DNA of 64,000 bases from Fibrella forsythiae (GCF_017353175.1 NZ_JAFMYW010000002.1:1232494-1296493), one strand, 5' to 3'; positions 46,126 to 55,477 are shown, numbered from the stretch's first letter. Translations and numbers: made by a program. The notes: generated by a model from the sequence alone, not told the origin.

Positions 46126-46254
46126 TCACTCAGTCAGGTTATTGATGATAGTCTTCAAGGGCTGACTATGCTTTGTTAGCTCATAGTGTACCGTCACTGG
46201 CTGGGTGTCTACAATAGTCCGCCTAATCAACTGATTCAGTTCCAGCTCTTTCAT
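46126..46254 (-). pseudogene. C-terminal fragment of an HxlR-type regulator
   Basis: A short frame starting ATG at 46254: MKELELNQLIRRTIVDTQPV, then TVHYELTKHSQPLKTIINNL. It matches the wing and last helix of HxlR-family winged-helix regulators (ELxxxGLIxRxxxxxxPxxVEYxLTxxG). The DNA-recognition half is missing. HxlR genes are often divergent from SDR genes, so it may be a relic of the original regulator of the neighbouring SDR. Confidence 0.65.
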
Positions 46255-46505
46255 TGTATACTTATAGGTATTTTAATGATCTTATGCGATTGATTGCGTT
46301 GTATGGATGTCAAAAGTCAGAGTCTCCTAAAACGCTCCCTCTTGAGCCGAAGAAGCCTTTATGAATCTGCTTAATACCCAGGCCGTTTGATGAGAACTTT
46401 TCGTAAGCTGATTTTAAATGTATACCCATTATACTACTAGCCTTGGCTTAATCGCTTTCGTTAACCATCTCGCTACGGAATAGCCCAGCAACTGCGTGTG
46501 AACGA

Positions 46506-46958
46506 TTATCTGACAAAGGCTTCAGATGTCAAGCTAAGCGCATCGGTCATCCAGTGCGCGTTCAGTTGGGCTAACTCTACGGGGAGGGCATCAACATTGA
46601 AGAGACCCAGTTGTATCGTTTCCTCGTTGGAAAACTCATCCTTGAAATCACCCAGTAAACGGCCCCGGAAGTACGTGGTGATGTACTGAACTGATTGATG
46701 CGCATAATGGTATGTTTGGGATGCAGGTTCTGAATAGACCCCAATCAGTTTGTCAATGCGAATATTGAGGGCAGTTTCTTCCTGTATTTCTCGGTAGATA
46801 GCTTGCTCAACGGTTTCTCCAAACTCAACATGACCGCCTATCAGTCCCCACTGGTTAACATCACGCCGTTTCTGAAGCAATACTTGCCCTCGCTTATCAA
46901 AGATGATGGCGGCAACAGCAGGAAGGATTGATTGAGTGGGGAGAGCGAAGGGGTTCAT
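46506..46958 (-). CDS. Nudix hydrolase
   Basis: The frame runs from 47129, but ATG 46958 (MNPFALPTQSILPAVAAIIF) fits the Nudix domain start; about 150 residues. The Nudix box is GHVEFGETVEQAIYREIQEE followed by TAL; the last Gly of the consensus is replaced by Ala, which is tolerated. These enzymes hydrolyse nucleoside diphosphates linked to another group; the substrate is not predictable. The next 50 bp upstream contain no obvious promoter. Confidence 0.9.
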   Translation of the reverse strand: MNPFALPTQSILPAVAAIIFDKRGQVLLQKRRDVNQWGLIGGHVEFGETVEQAIYREIQEETALNIRIDKLIGVYSEPASQTYHYAHQSVQYITTYFRGRLLGDFKDEFSNEETIQLGLFNVDALPVELAQLNAHWMTDALSLTSEAFVR

Positions 46959-47189
46959 ACTGATTCTTAGGTTAAAACGTGAGGCTCCAATAAAAGTAAC
47001 GGAGAGCGAGCGCATAAACAGCGAATTGGCAAAGGATCGAGGTGTATCCAATAAATTCCTACAAAAACGCTCTTTTAGAGAAACAGTTGCTTGAGGCCGA
47101 AGGCATTGGTTCACGTTACCTTGCCTCACTACAAATTAACGCTTGCTGGGTGGCAGGCAGTCGCCAGTATACGTGAGCCTAACCTCAGC

Positions 47190-47344
47190 TAGAGACGCTG
47201 CAAAACGGGGTGCTGACGCTGGAAAATCCTCCATTTCGACTGAAGTACAGTTATGTAGCCACGGCCAGTGAGCCGCAGCTGAGCCAGGCGCTAGCCCGGG
47301 TGATCGGGGAGTTATATCCCTCGCTTGTGGAGGCACTTATCTGA
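47190..47344 (+). pseudogene. Unidentified C-terminal gene fragment
   Basis: A plus-strand frame reads ETLQNGVLTLENPPFRLKYS, then YVATASEPQLSQALARVIGE and LYPSLVEALI before TGA. The amphipathic end resembles the C-terminus of a PLP-dependent aminotransferase or similar enzyme, but this is uncertain. There is no start codon or upstream homology, so it is probably a remnant. Confidence 0.3.
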
Positions 47345-47506
47345 AAAGCGTTTAGACTGTATGACAATCAGCTACAAAACATAGCCTACCAATTCGATCA
47401 CTATGCCCAGGCTTCCTGTTAATTTTTTGTTCTGGGTACCGCGCCAACATCAATACAAGCGGAAGTACGATCAAGGATTTAATGCGTGAGTTTCTTTTCT
47501 ATCATT

Positions 47507-47564
47507 CCCACTAAGTACAACGGGCAGCTACTCTTAGAAGTAGCTGCCCGTTGTACTTAGTGGG
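47507..47564. terminator. Perfect 26-bp-stem hairpin downstream of tpx
   Basis: Arms 47507-47532 and 47539-47564 with a 6-nt loop lie 10 bp beyond the tpx stop on the minus strand. The stem is long and perfect; no clear T-run on either side. Confidence 0.75.
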
Positions 47565-47574
47565 GTGTGTTGCC

Positions 47575-48162
47575 CTACTTGAGGGCAGCCAAAGCGGCCG
47601 CATAATCAGGCTCTTGCCCAATTTCCGGCACCTGCTGTTGGTAAACAATTTTCCCTTCAGGATTCACTACGATAACTGCACGGCTCAACAACCCCTTCAT
47701 AGGGCCGTCGGCAATTTGCACCCCGTAAGAAATGCCAAAGTCAGTTCTAAAATCTGACAGCATCACTACGTTTTTGATACCTTCCGCCCCACAAAAAGCC
47801 TTTTGGGCAAACGGTAGATCTTTCGAAATACAGAGTACGGTTGCGTTGGTTAGCCCGGCCGCATCCTCATTGAATTTTCGTACCGATTTTGAACAAACCC
47901 CAGTGTTCACACTAGGAAAAATATTCATGATCACGTAACGGCCCTTGTAATCAGCCAGCCTACTATCCTTCAGATCAACGCCGGTTAGAGTAACATCTTT
48001 AACCGGCGTTCCCACCGCTGGTAGCTTCCCGACCGTATGAATTGGTTTACCACCTAGCGTGATAGACGTGCCTGTGGTTTGTGCTAGCGAAATACTGGTG
48101 ATGAATAAGCCAGCAAGGCCAAGAAAAAAGAGTTTAAAGGCGTACATGAAGTTTTTAGTCAT
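47575..48162 (-). CDS. tpx: Thiol peroxidase (Tpx-type peroxiredoxin) with signal peptide
   Basis: 195 residues. Unlike most Tpx it begins with a signal peptide (FKLFFLGLAGLFITSISLAQ), so it should act in the periplasm. The peroxidatic Cys is in FPSVNTGVCSKSVRKF (canonical form: FPSxDTxVCxxSVRxF; here Asn replaces Asp) and the resolving Cys in AFCGAEGIKNVVMLSDFR. These are atypical 2-Cys peroxidases that reduce H2O2 and alkyl hydroperoxides using thioredoxin-like donors. The gene is single and ends at a large hairpin. Confidence 0.92.
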   Translation of the reverse strand: MTKNFMYAFKLFFLGLAGLFITSISLAQTTGTSITLGGKPIHTVGKLPAVGTPVKDVTLTGVDLKDSRLADYKGRYVIMNIFPSVNTGVCSKSVRKFNEDAAGLTNATVLCISKDLPFAQKAFCGAEGIKNVVMLSDFRTDFGISYGVQIADGPMKGLLSRAVIVVNPEGKIVYQQQVPEIGQEPDYAAALAALK

Positions 48163-48495
48163 AAGTAGGTATTCTGTTGGATGTAACTCCTGAAATATAC
48201 GAGGAAAATTGCCCTAAAGATCAATCATGCTAGCCGAGGCTACCTCTAACCGCTGCACAATCTGTTTCTCAACAACTATATGGTCGTTTGCCTGTTGACA
48301 GAGCGAGCACAATCGCTGGCCTAATCAGAGCAATCTGCTGCTTTCACAGCGAACCGGCTTGTCTGTGGGGCGGTATACTGCGTTTGAGTGTGAAATAAAA
48401 AAAGGTTACAATATGTCCCCTCTCTATATGGTAAACGGATAAGTAGCGGGGAGAAGACTGGCGGGCTGATATTCTTTTCGCCCGTCAGCTGTAAC
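48163..48495. other. Intergenic region, no gene seen
   Basis: About 330 bp between tpx (minus) and the antitoxin remnant (plus). It should contain the tpx promoter. I see no structured RNA, repeat or ORF. Confidence 0.4.
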
Positions 48496-48708
48496 ATATT
48501 CTTCGAACTCCCCCCAGCCCTATTGAGGCCATTACCTTTCGGCCCTCAGCAACCGGGCAAGGAAAAGAGCGAGCTGGCCAGGATCCTGGGCACCCTGGCC
48601 CTGCAGTCGGAAATCCTTAGCGGTAAACGCAAGCTGAGTCTGGAGATGATCCGTAAGCTGCATGCGGTGCTGGGCATTCCCGCCCAGAGCCTGATCACGG
48701 CTTATTAA
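48496..48708 (+). pseudogene. Frameshifted HigA-type antitoxin remnant
   Basis: The frame ending at 48708 reads SELARILG, then QSEILSGKRKLSLEMIRKLH and AVLGIPAQSLI, the XRE helix-turn-helix of HigA antitoxins. Just upstream, in a different frame, PPSPIEAITFR matches the conserved PIEAIxFR segment of the same family. A frameshift near 48540-48560 therefore separates the two halves. The acidic N-terminus and any HigB toxin gene are absent. Confidence 0.65.
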
Positions 48709-48740
48709 GGGCTTGCCCTATTATATAAGCAGCCAAGCGG

Positions 48741-49433
48741 TTAGGGAATTTTTGTCAGTTGGTTTACCTGCTCCCGGTAGCTTACCCCAATGGGGACGTT
48801 GTGATACGGGGTCTCGATGAGATTGCCGTTGACGGCAATTATACTGTCCGTAGGAACAATGAAAGAGCGGTGTACCCGCAGAAACTGATCCGCTGGCAGG
48901 AGCTCTTCCATGGCCTTCATGCTGTAGCCTGCCACCAGGACCTTGTCGGTCAGATGAATCTTGACGTAATTCTGCAAGCCTTCCACCAACTGAATAGCGG
49001 ACAGGAGTATTTTCACCCGCTTGCTGTCCACTTTGATAAAAATGTGATTGATCGCGGGCGCAGGCGGCAGTGGTCCCACGGCCTGATGCCAGTGCTGGGC
49101 TTTGTCCAGCGCCTGCAACAGGCGGGGAAGCGCAATTGGCTTGAGCAAATAATCGACCACGTTCAGCTCGAAGCCTTCCAGAGCGTACTGGGGATAGGCC
49201 GTCGTCAAGATGACCAGCGGGGGCGACTTAAGGGAGCGCAAAAAATCAGTGCCCGACACAATGGGCATCTTTACGTCCAGAAACAGCAGATCGACCTGGC
49301 TGACGTGCAGGGCTTCGTAGGCCTCCAGGGCATTGGCGCACAGCTTGACCAGCTGAAACTGGCTCAGCTCCTGCATATACGTTTGGAGCAGTTTGCGGGC
49401 CTGGGGCTCGTCGTCGACAATCAGAAACTTCAT
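48741..49433 (-). CDS. LytTR-family response regulator
   Basis: 230 residues. The receiver domain spans 1-120, with phosphoacceptor Asp in LLFLDVKMPIVSGTDFLR, the acidic pair in IVDDEPQ, and Lys in YLLKPI. The LytTR DNA-binding domain spans about 130-228 (IFIKVDSKRVKILLSAIQLV, LRVHRSFIVPTDSIIAV). Its start overlaps the stop of the histidine kinase gene by 4 bp, so they form one operon (LytS/LytR-type pair) read on the minus strand. It may control the divergent TlpA-like gene. Confidence 0.95.
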   Translation of the reverse strand: MKFLIVDDEPQARKLLQTYMQELSQFQLVKLCANALEAYEALHVSQVDLLFLDVKMPIVSGTDFLRSLKSPPLVILTTAYPQYALEGFELNVVDYLLKPIALPRLLQALDKAQHWHQAVGPLPPAPAINHIFIKVDSKRVKILLSAIQLVEGLQNYVKIHLTDKVLVAGYSMKAMEELLPADQFLRVHRSFIVPTDSIIAVNGNLIETPYHNVPIGVSYREQVNQLTKIP

Positions 49434-50530
49434 AGCTTATGGATTTGCAGTTCCAACCAAAACTCGCCCTCCAGTTGAGAGGTGACTAGTCGGTAGCGGC
49501 CCGGGTAGTAGTGATCCAGGCGCTGCCGCACGTTGCGCAGGCCAATGCCGTGCTGCTTGTGGCCCCCTTTGGTCTGGTAGTAGCGGTTGCGAATCAATAA
49601 GGTCACCTGCCGGGGCTGGTTACTTAACTCGATTTGAATGGATATGTCGTCGGTGGGCAGGCCTCCCCCGTGCTTAAAGGCGTTCTCGATAAAGGGCAGA
49701 AAGACAAAAGGCGGAATGGCGTAGAGTGGGTCCTGATCGCGAACAGACCAGCGAATGGCCGCCCGGTCATCAAACCGCACGCGCTCAATGGCCACGTAGT
49801 TGCTCAACAGCTCAATCTCCTTTTCCATGGTGATATATTCCCCGCTACAGTCGTAGAGGGAGGTCCGCATGAAATCAGCCAGTTTGGTCAGCAGATCGAC
49901 CGAGCGGTGCTGCTGCTGCTGGACAATAAAGGATTGTAGGTTGTTGAGCGTGTTAAAGAAGAAGTGGGGATTGATCTGCGCCTTGAGCGTGGTGAGCTGC
50001 AACTGCGTGTTTTGCTGGGCAAGCCAGGCCTGCCGAAGCTGGAGCCGGTAGGCGTAGCGGAAAAACTTCAGGGTCAGGGGAATAAAGATGAGCTCGACCA
50101 GACTGGTCAGGCTGCTAAAGAAGGTTTGCATCAGCGCCGTGGGCTTGAACTGGCTTTTGTAGAGACTGGGCCAGAAGTCCTGGCCCACCACCCAGGTATT
50201 CTTCAGGTTGTACCACTGCACGACGAGTTCAATGTGGTAGCGGCGCAGAATAACGGCCCCGACGTAATAAGGGACAAACAGGAGTAGGGCTAGGCCAAAG
50301 CGGCGCTGCTGAACCAAAGGAATCAGCCCGTAGACCAGCGGATAGTACAGAAAAAGGGCAAAGCTGATCCCGGCCAGGGTAACCGAGCTGTGTTGCCACC
50401 ACCGGATGTGGAGCACGGTGCTCTCGTTCATCCAGAAGAAAAGCAGAAACAGCCAGAAGCCCGCATGCAGGGCAATCCGGTACGGAGGGGAGCTAAAGCT
50501 CCGTTCCCAACATAAGGTCAACCAGTTCAC
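49430..50530 (-). CDS. LytS-type sensor histidine kinase
   Basis: 366 residues. Four transmembrane segments are predicted in the first 170 residues (for example FWLFLLFFWMN, ISFALFLYYPLVYGLIPLV). The His_kinase motif is LKAQINPHFFFNTLNNLQSF with the phosphoacceptor His, and the ATPase N-box/G-box region is FLPFIENAFKHGG and GIGLRNVRQRLDHYY. No extracytoplasmic sensor domain is visible. It is cotranscribed with the response regulator. Confidence 0.94.
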   Translation of the reverse strand: MNWLTLCWERSFSSPPYRIALHAGFWLFLLFFWMNESTVLHIRWWQHSSVTLAGISFALFLYYPLVYGLIPLVQQRRFGLALLLFVPYYVGAVILRRYHIELVVQWYNLKNTWVVGQDFWPSLYKSQFKPTALMQTFFSSLTSLVELIFIPLTLKFFRYAYRLQLRQAWLAQQNTQLQLTTLKAQINPHFFFNTLNNLQSFIVQQQQHRSVDLLTKLADFMRTSLYDCSGEYITMEKEIELLSNYVAIERVRFDDRAAIRWSVRDQDPLYAIPPFVFLPFIENAFKHGGGLPTDDISIQIELSNQPRQVTLLIRNRYYQTKGGHKQHGIGLRNVRQRLDHYYPGRYRLVTSQLEGEFWLELQIHKL

Positions 50531-50753
50531 CAGGTGAAAATACCACTTAGCCGCTTAATAGCCCCCGGCAAGTTGACCAATGTGTCGCGAGTAAGGACGA
50601 ATCAGGCCGCCCGGGTGACGGGCGACGGGATCGGCTGGGCAACCAGCCGTTGCTAACCGACCCAGGCCTACTGGTCACCGGCTAGCCGTAGCTGGTCAAG
50701 TTAGTTTGCCCTGCCCCTGGCGGGCAACTTGCTTGCAGCAACTAGCAATCGAC

Positions 50754-52553
50754 ATGACCAGAATAACCCGCCTGATGGCCTGCCTGCTGAGCAGCTACGC
50801 CAGTAGTTTCGCCCAATCGCCAACGATCATTCCCGTCCAGCCCGCCCCGGGGGACTGTTTGACCATTACCTACCCAATTGGCCCGTCCTCGGCCTTGGAC
50901 GGCCGAGAGGCGATCTACGCCCGGCTTACGACGTTCTTGCAGGATGGGGCTGTCCAGAAAAGCCATGTACGCCTGGGGGAAAGGGGCAGTTCCCGCTCGG
51001 CCATTGTCTGTTTGCCCCCTCAGGCGGCCTCCTTCAAGGTCGATTTCTACACGCTCAACAAGGAGGATGTCGGCGCTGCCCAGCAGCAGCTGGTCTACGA
51101 TCCGGTCCAGCACCGGCCCGTTCAAAGTGCGTACCTGGAAGCGTTGTTTACCGAGCATCCCGATTCCATTTTTCAGCAGGAAATAAAGGCCTACCCAGCC
51201 AATTACCTGGCCTATGCCCGCTACATCAATGTGCTGGCCATGCTAAGCAGTTCCGAGGCCACTACTCTAAAAATCAAGGGGTTGCTCACCCAGCTGAAAA
51301 AAGAACGGACAATGACGGCGGGTCTTTTGAGCGCCTTGTGCGTTGGCCAGGTCAAGACGGGGCAGTGGGCGGCGGGCAAAGAAAGTCTACTGGAACTCTT
51401 TGAGCACTTTCCAGCGGCTCCAGAAACGGCTTTCGCCCTCAGTATCTACGGCTACGAATACTATAAGCGCAGTGGCCAGGAGATAGAAGCCGACGTCCGT
51501 CAGCGGCTCAAGCAGCTATTTATCCAGTATCCGGACGGGGCGCTGGCTGGCAGCGAAAACGTTTTCCGCTACCTTCAAACGGAGACGGACGTGCCAACGG
51601 CGGCCTTTGAGCGGGCGCTCAAACCGCTTTACGCGACTGACCGGGTTCAGTACCACAGCTTGACCAATCTGCCCGAGTTGTATCTGGCGCGCAGGGAACA
51701 CCTGGACTCGGCCAGAGCTTTGCTCTTGAGGGGCATCCAGCGTTTTCAGGATGGCACCATCAACCATCAGTACCGGCTCACTAGCCAGCACTACCAGCTG
51801 CACGTGCCGTACATGCTGCTGACGCTGGCCAGGATCGATTTAATAGGATCGCAAACCCAGCAGGCAATTACCCACGCCTCGGCTGGGCTTCAGCTGGTAG
51901 CGGGGGGCAACGCGGAGGGCAATTTTAAGCCGTCCCTGCTTGCGCTGCGGGCCCAGGCCTACCAACTAGGTGGAAACCTGAACCTGGCCCTGGCCGATTA
52001 CCAGCAGCTCTATAAGCTGGGTCACCCGGGTGCTCTGGACTCGCTCCGCAGCCTGTTTGGCCGCTGTCAGCTGAAGGCCAAATCAGTGGAGGAACTGATT
52101 GGTACCCGGCCAGCCAGTGCCGCACCGGGCAGTACAGCCGAACAGCCCCGTCTGCCCAATTTTGTGGGAACCAATCGGCAAGGCAAGCGCGTGAGCCTGA
52201 GCGATTACAAGCAGAAGCTGGTGGTCATCAACGTGTGGAGTACCGGCTGCGGCCCCTGCATCGCCGAGATGCCCCGGCTGAATACACTGGTCAAGCAGTT
52301 TGCGCACCGCTCCGATGTGGTGTTCCTGGCCGTAACGGCTGATGAGCCCCAGCGCATTGAGACGCTGCTCAAAAAGCATGCGTTTACCTACCAGATCCTA
52401 ACGGGCGTTTCCAAGTTGACCGACGCGCTGGATACCAATGTCCTGCCCGTGCACCTGATCGTTGGTCGGCAAGGCGAACTTCTTCACCGCTCCCTGGGTG
52501 CCCGGCCGGATATTGATCAGCATTTGGCACAACTGCTTCAAGTCCATTTGTGA
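50754..52553 (+). CDS. TlpA-like thioredoxin-fold protein with long helical (TPR-like) middle
   Basis: The frame opens at 50706, but ATG 50754 starts the signal peptide (MTRITRLMACLLSSYASSFA), giving 599 residues. Residues 20-110 look like a beta domain, residues 130-440 a helical region with repeated TPR-like patterns, and residues 455-599 a thioredoxin fold with LVVINVWSTGCGPCIAEMPR, the CxxC being CGPC. Such periplasmic proteins act in thiol-disulfide reduction. Divergent from the LytS/LytTR pair (223-bp gap) and followed by a hairpin terminator. Confidence 0.88.
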   Translation: MTRITRLMACLLSSYASSFAQSPTIIPVQPAPGDCLTITYPIGPSSALDGREAIYARLTTFLQDGAVQKSHVRLGERGSSRSAIVCLPPQAASFKVDFYTLNKEDVGAAQQQLVYDPVQHRPVQSAYLEALFTEHPDSIFQQEIKAYPANYLAYARYINVLAMLSSSEATTLKIKGLLTQLKKERTMTAGLLSALCVGQVKTGQWAAGKESLLELFEHFPAAPETAFALSIYGYEYYKRSGQEIEADVRQRLKQLFIQYPDGALAGSENVFRYLQTETDVPTAAFERALKPLYATDRVQYHSLTNLPELYLARREHLDSARALLLRGIQRFQDGTINHQYRLTSQHYQLHVPYMLLTLARIDLIGSQTQQAITHASAGLQLVAGGNAEGNFKPSLLALRAQAYQLGGNLNLALADYQQLYKLGHPGALDSLRSLFGRCQLKAKSVEELIGTRPASAAPGSTAEQPRLPNFVGTNRQGKRVSLSDYKQKLVVINVWSTGCGPCIAEMPRLNTLVKQFAHRSDVVFLAVTADEPQRIETLLKKHAFTYQILTGVSKLTDALDTNVLPVHLIVGRQGELLHRSLGARPDIDQHLAQLLQVHL

Positions 52554-52564
52554 GCTGTTTCAGA

Positions 52565-52617
52565 GTCGGGCAGCTCCGCCAGCCGGTACACCACACCGGC
52601 TGGTGGAGCTGCCCGAC
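52565..52617 (+). terminator. Hairpin after the TlpA-like gene
   Basis: A 23-bp stem with a single mismatch (arms 52565-52587 and 52595-52617), loop 7 nt, 11 bp after the stop codon. No T-run. Confidence 0.65.
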
Positions 52618-52790
52618 CAACCTGTATTCGATAGAAACTGTCAACTTTATACTGTATCGGTCTTTATAACTTAGTAAGAACAACCATCCTTACCGCGTTA
52701 GGAAACCGTTTTGCGCCTGACGCAGCTTAGGCCAGTTACTTAAGGCCCTGCGCCAAGTCAGCTTAGCGCAAGGCTTTGTCCGGTCAACGG

Positions 52791-52946
52791 TTATTCCTCC
52801 TCTCGGCTGGCTGCTTCTACTGCTTCCACAAATTCTTCTGTTGAGACGGTATGTACATAGGGATCGTCGAGTTCGTCGGCAGGATCGGGAGTAACTAGAT
52901 CAGAATCGTCTGGATCCGAAGTTTCACTAGGACTTGATAAGGGCAT
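52791..52946 (-). CDS. Small acidic protein (possible)
   Basis: From ATG 52946: MPLSSPSETSDPDDSDLVTP, then DPADELDDPYVHTV and STEEFVEAVEAASREEE, 51 residues with a strongly acidic composition; an upstream start at 52988 is also possible. It has no recognised family, signal or membrane segment. The GC-skewed codon choice and isolated position make it plausible but unproven. Confidence 0.4.
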   Translation of the reverse strand: MPLSSPSETSDPDDSDLVTPDPADELDDPYVHTVSTEEFVEAVEAASREEE

Positions 52947-53196
52947 AATGCGAGCAGTTAGGGGTAAAAGACAAGGCAAATTAGGCAATTAAATGCCGAG
53001 TGGGTTACCACACCCACTAGCTGCAGCAGCCGATTTTACGGCTGGGATGCTAACCCAACTCCGTCGGCAATCGTAATTATGGTGAGCGTTTACCGCTATA
53101 TTTAGGCTGAACCAACTTGGTAGGCTGACCCAGCAAACCCTATTTACTCAGCAGTTAGTCAAAAACCTGGTGCCCTTATTCGTTAACGTCTACTAC

Positions 53197-54066
53197 ATGA
53201 AATGGCTTACCTGTTCACGTCAATGGCTGACGAGTCTGTTGGTCGTGGTCTCTCTACCGGCCCCCGCCCAGCCTACCCAGCCATACAGCTATCCACCCAG
53301 TGAGGTGGTCATGATTCACTCCCAGCTGTTAAACGAAGAGCGCAAGGTCTACGTGCATCGCCCTAAGGTAGACTCCACCGATACAACCAAACGATTTCCC
53401 GTCTTATACGTACTGGACGGTGACAATCATTTCGAACTGCTGGCTCAATATGTCGATTATCTGAGTCGACCCGATGTGATGGCCATGCCCAAGCTTATTG
53501 TCATCGGTATCCCCAATACCAAACGAACCCGCGACTTGACTCCAACCAATAGCCTGCTGAACTATGAGGGTAAACCCGATAGTAGTTCGTATCAGAGCAG
53601 TGGGGGAAACGAAACGTTTTTACAATTCATGGCCACTGAATTGATGCCCATGATTGAGAAAACGTACCCAACAACGCCGTATAAAATTTTGGCCGGGCAC
53701 TCCTTTGGGGGAATTGCGTCACTTAACTGCTTGTTGACCCATCCCGATCTGTTTGATGCGTATGTTGCCGTCAGTCCGTCGCTTTGGTGGGACAAGGAGT
53801 ATGTGTTGAAACGGACCGCTGAAACGTTAAAAACCGGGTCATCCTTACCAAAGAGGCTTTTTTTCAGCGACGGAAATGAAGGTGGACCTAATTCGTTTTT
53901 TCATAAACATGTAGTCAAGCTGGATTCCACCCTAGCGAAAAAAAAGCTAACGAGACTGGAGTATCTCTATAAACACTACCCTACCGAAACCCACATGACC
54001 GAACCGATTGTGGCTTACTTCGATGCCCTGCGCTTTCTTTTCAGGGACTGGGCCAAGCAGCGCTAA
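53197..54066 (+). CDS. Secreted alpha/beta hydrolase of the Fes/esterase D family
   Basis: ATG 53197 (MKWLTCSRQWLTSLLVVVSL, then PAPAQ) gives a signal peptide and is preferred to 53170; about 289 residues. The Fes-like fold is clear: FPVLYVLDGDNHFELLAQY, IVIGIPNTKRTRDLTPTNS, the nucleophile Ser in LAGHSFGGIASLN, VAVSPSLWWD, and the catalytic His region HYPTETHMTEP. Homologues include siderophore and carbohydrate esterases. It stands alone and is followed immediately by a tetranucleotide repeat. Confidence 0.9.
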   Translation: MKWLTCSRQWLTSLLVVVSLPAPAQPTQPYSYPPSEVVMIHSQLLNEERKVYVHRPKVDSTDTTKRFPVLYVLDGDNHFELLAQYVDYLSRPDVMAMPKLIVIGIPNTKRTRDLTPTNSLLNYEGKPDSSSYQSSGGNETFLQFMATELMPMIEKTYPTTPYKILAGHSFGGIASLNCLLTHPDLFDAYVAVSPSLWWDKEYVLKRTAETLKTGSSLPKRLFFSDGNEGGPNSFFHKHVVKLDSTLAKKKLTRLEYLYKHYPTETHMTEPIVAYFDALRFLFRDWAKQR

Positions 54067-54076
54067 GGCCAAAAGC

Positions 54077-54123
<47 letters not shown>

Positions 54124-54310
54124 GAGGCCCGCACCGCTAAGCTACTATTGGCCATAGATGGCTTAACGGTAAAGGCTCTTTTCGGGCTAGAGCAGTTTGC
54201 ACTGCTTTATGCAAACGACCGCCTCACCGGACCGGTACTTTTCCGCAGAACGACCCAACTTCGTTAGGACATCGTCAAAATGGTCGCATTAAGAATAGCC
54301 TGACAACAGA

Positions 54311-55012
54311 CTACACGGCTAATTGCCTTTTGACTAGCCTCATGACCTGTGTGGCCTGGAACTGGCATCCTCTAGCTGTTAGGAAACCCGCCTCATTCAA
54401 TCGGTTCGCGATCCGCACGTAGTTAAGGCCGGCATCATGGAGCGTAGTAGCCAGCGCCAGGGCCCGTCGGTTGTTCTCATTGTCGGCCGCTCGTCGACTA
54501 TTGCCCGCCACGCCTTTGACTTGCGCCGCCGCCGTGAGGTTCTGGGGTTTACCCAGTTTGGCCCCCTGGGCAATCTTTGCCGCCAGGGCAGCTTTGGTTC
54601 GATTACTGATCAATTCCCGCTCATGCTGAGCCAGGGTCGCGAAGATGCCAATGGTCAGCGTGTTGGCGTCGGGGATATCCACGCATTGAAAGTTGACCCC
54701 CGAATCCCTTAGGGTAAAGATGAAGGAAGCATTTCGGCTCAGTCGGTCGAGTTTGGCAATGATGAGTACCGCCCCTTCCCGTTTGGCCCGACCAATGGCT
54801 AGTTGCAGTTGTTGGCGCTTGTCCTGCTTACCCGATTCGACTTCGGTAAACTCGGCGACGATGACCCCGTTTACGAAACCAGCCACCGAAGCGCGTTGTG
54901 CTTCCAGGCCAAGGCCAGAGTTTCCCTGGGCTTTGGTAGATACGCGGTAGTAGGCTACGTATTTATCCGGTGAGGTTACCGCTGGAGATAGGGCAGGTAT
55001 GCTATTGGTCAT
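54311..55012 (-). CDS. Serine recombinase (resolvase/invertase family)
   Basis: ATG 55012 (MTNSIPALSPAVTSPDKYVA) is preferred to the open frame from 55117, as it just overlaps the upstream gene; about 233 residues. The resolvase catalytic domain has YYRVSTKAQGNSGLGLEAQR with the nucleophile Ser, LIIAKLDRLSRN with the active-site Arg, and IFATLAQHERELISNRTKAA with the E helix. The C-terminal DNA-binding part is YVRIANRLNEAGFLT. It is similar along its length to the divergent recombinase at 55559. Small serine recombinases resolve or invert DNA, or act in mobile elements. Confidence 0.92.
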   Translation of the reverse strand: MTNSIPALSPAVTSPDKYVAYYRVSTKAQGNSGLGLEAQRASVAGFVNGVIVAEFTEVESGKQDKRQQLQLAIGRAKREGAVLIIAKLDRLSRNASFIFTLRDSGVNFQCVDIPDANTLTIGIFATLAQHERELISNRTKAALAAKIAQGAKLGKPQNLTAAAQVKGVAGNSRRAADNENNRRALALATTLHDAGLNYVRIANRLNEAGFLTARGCQFQATQVMRLVKRQLAV

Positions 55013-55388
55013 TAGTGGCAAAGCGGTTGATTCGTTCGTTGTAGGCATCAAGCAGTTGGTCATTGACTCCACCGGTCTGCTGGAGTTCGAGCAAGAGAAA
55101 GTCGGCCCGGTCCACACCGGTCAGCATGCCTTCGAATTTCAGCTCCTCTTCGACCCACTGGGCGGTCTTATCCAGGTTGACGGCTTGCCGAAGCACGGCC
55201 CCAACGATAGAGGTCGTTCGTTCTGGGTTCTGCGTCGTTAGCAGCAACGTGCGGAGGGTGTTGATGTAATCGTTATAGACCCGGCCGGCCGCCGGCCGAT
55301 TGGCCGCAACCCATTGGTAGGCCAGTTGCCCAATCAGCTCTTTGTAGGGTGAGGTGTCGAGGGAGTCTGGCCGGATACGTGGGTTCAT
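55002..55388 (-). CDS. Unknown protein cotranscribed with the serine recombinase
   Basis: 128 residues from ATG 55388 (a GTG directly before it is less likely). No family recognised; helical, acidic, with NPERTTSIVGAVLRQAVNLD and WVEEELKFEGMLTGVDRADF. Its end overlaps the recombinase start by 11 bp, implying translational coupling and a linked role. A TACATTTG sequence (minus strand, 55393-55400), matching the Bacteroidota -7 element, ends only about 4 bp before the ATG, so the mRNA may be leaderless. Confidence 0.7.
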   Translation of the reverse strand: MNPRIRPDSLDTSPYKELIGQLAYQWVAANRPAAGRVYNDYINTLRTLLLTTQNPERTTSIVGAVLRQAVNLDKTAQWVEEELKFEGMLTGVDRADFLLLELQQTGGVNDQLLDAYNERINRFATNDQ

Positions 55389-55469
55389 CACCCAAATGTA
55401 GGGAGTTGGTCTGAACTTTACATACGTTAAACGAGCGTTCTTAACATGTTATAAAACCCATTTTCCCCC

Positions 55470-55477
55470 TACTTTTG
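55470..55477 (+). promoter_or_regulatory. Bacteroidota-type -7 element (TACTTTTG)
   Basis: Matches TAnnTTTG and lies 82 bp upstream of the second recombinase. A similar TACTTTTG occurs at 57646-57653, 69 bp upstream of the small ORF at 57722. A good -33 TTTG partner is not obvious in either case. Confidence 0.45.
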
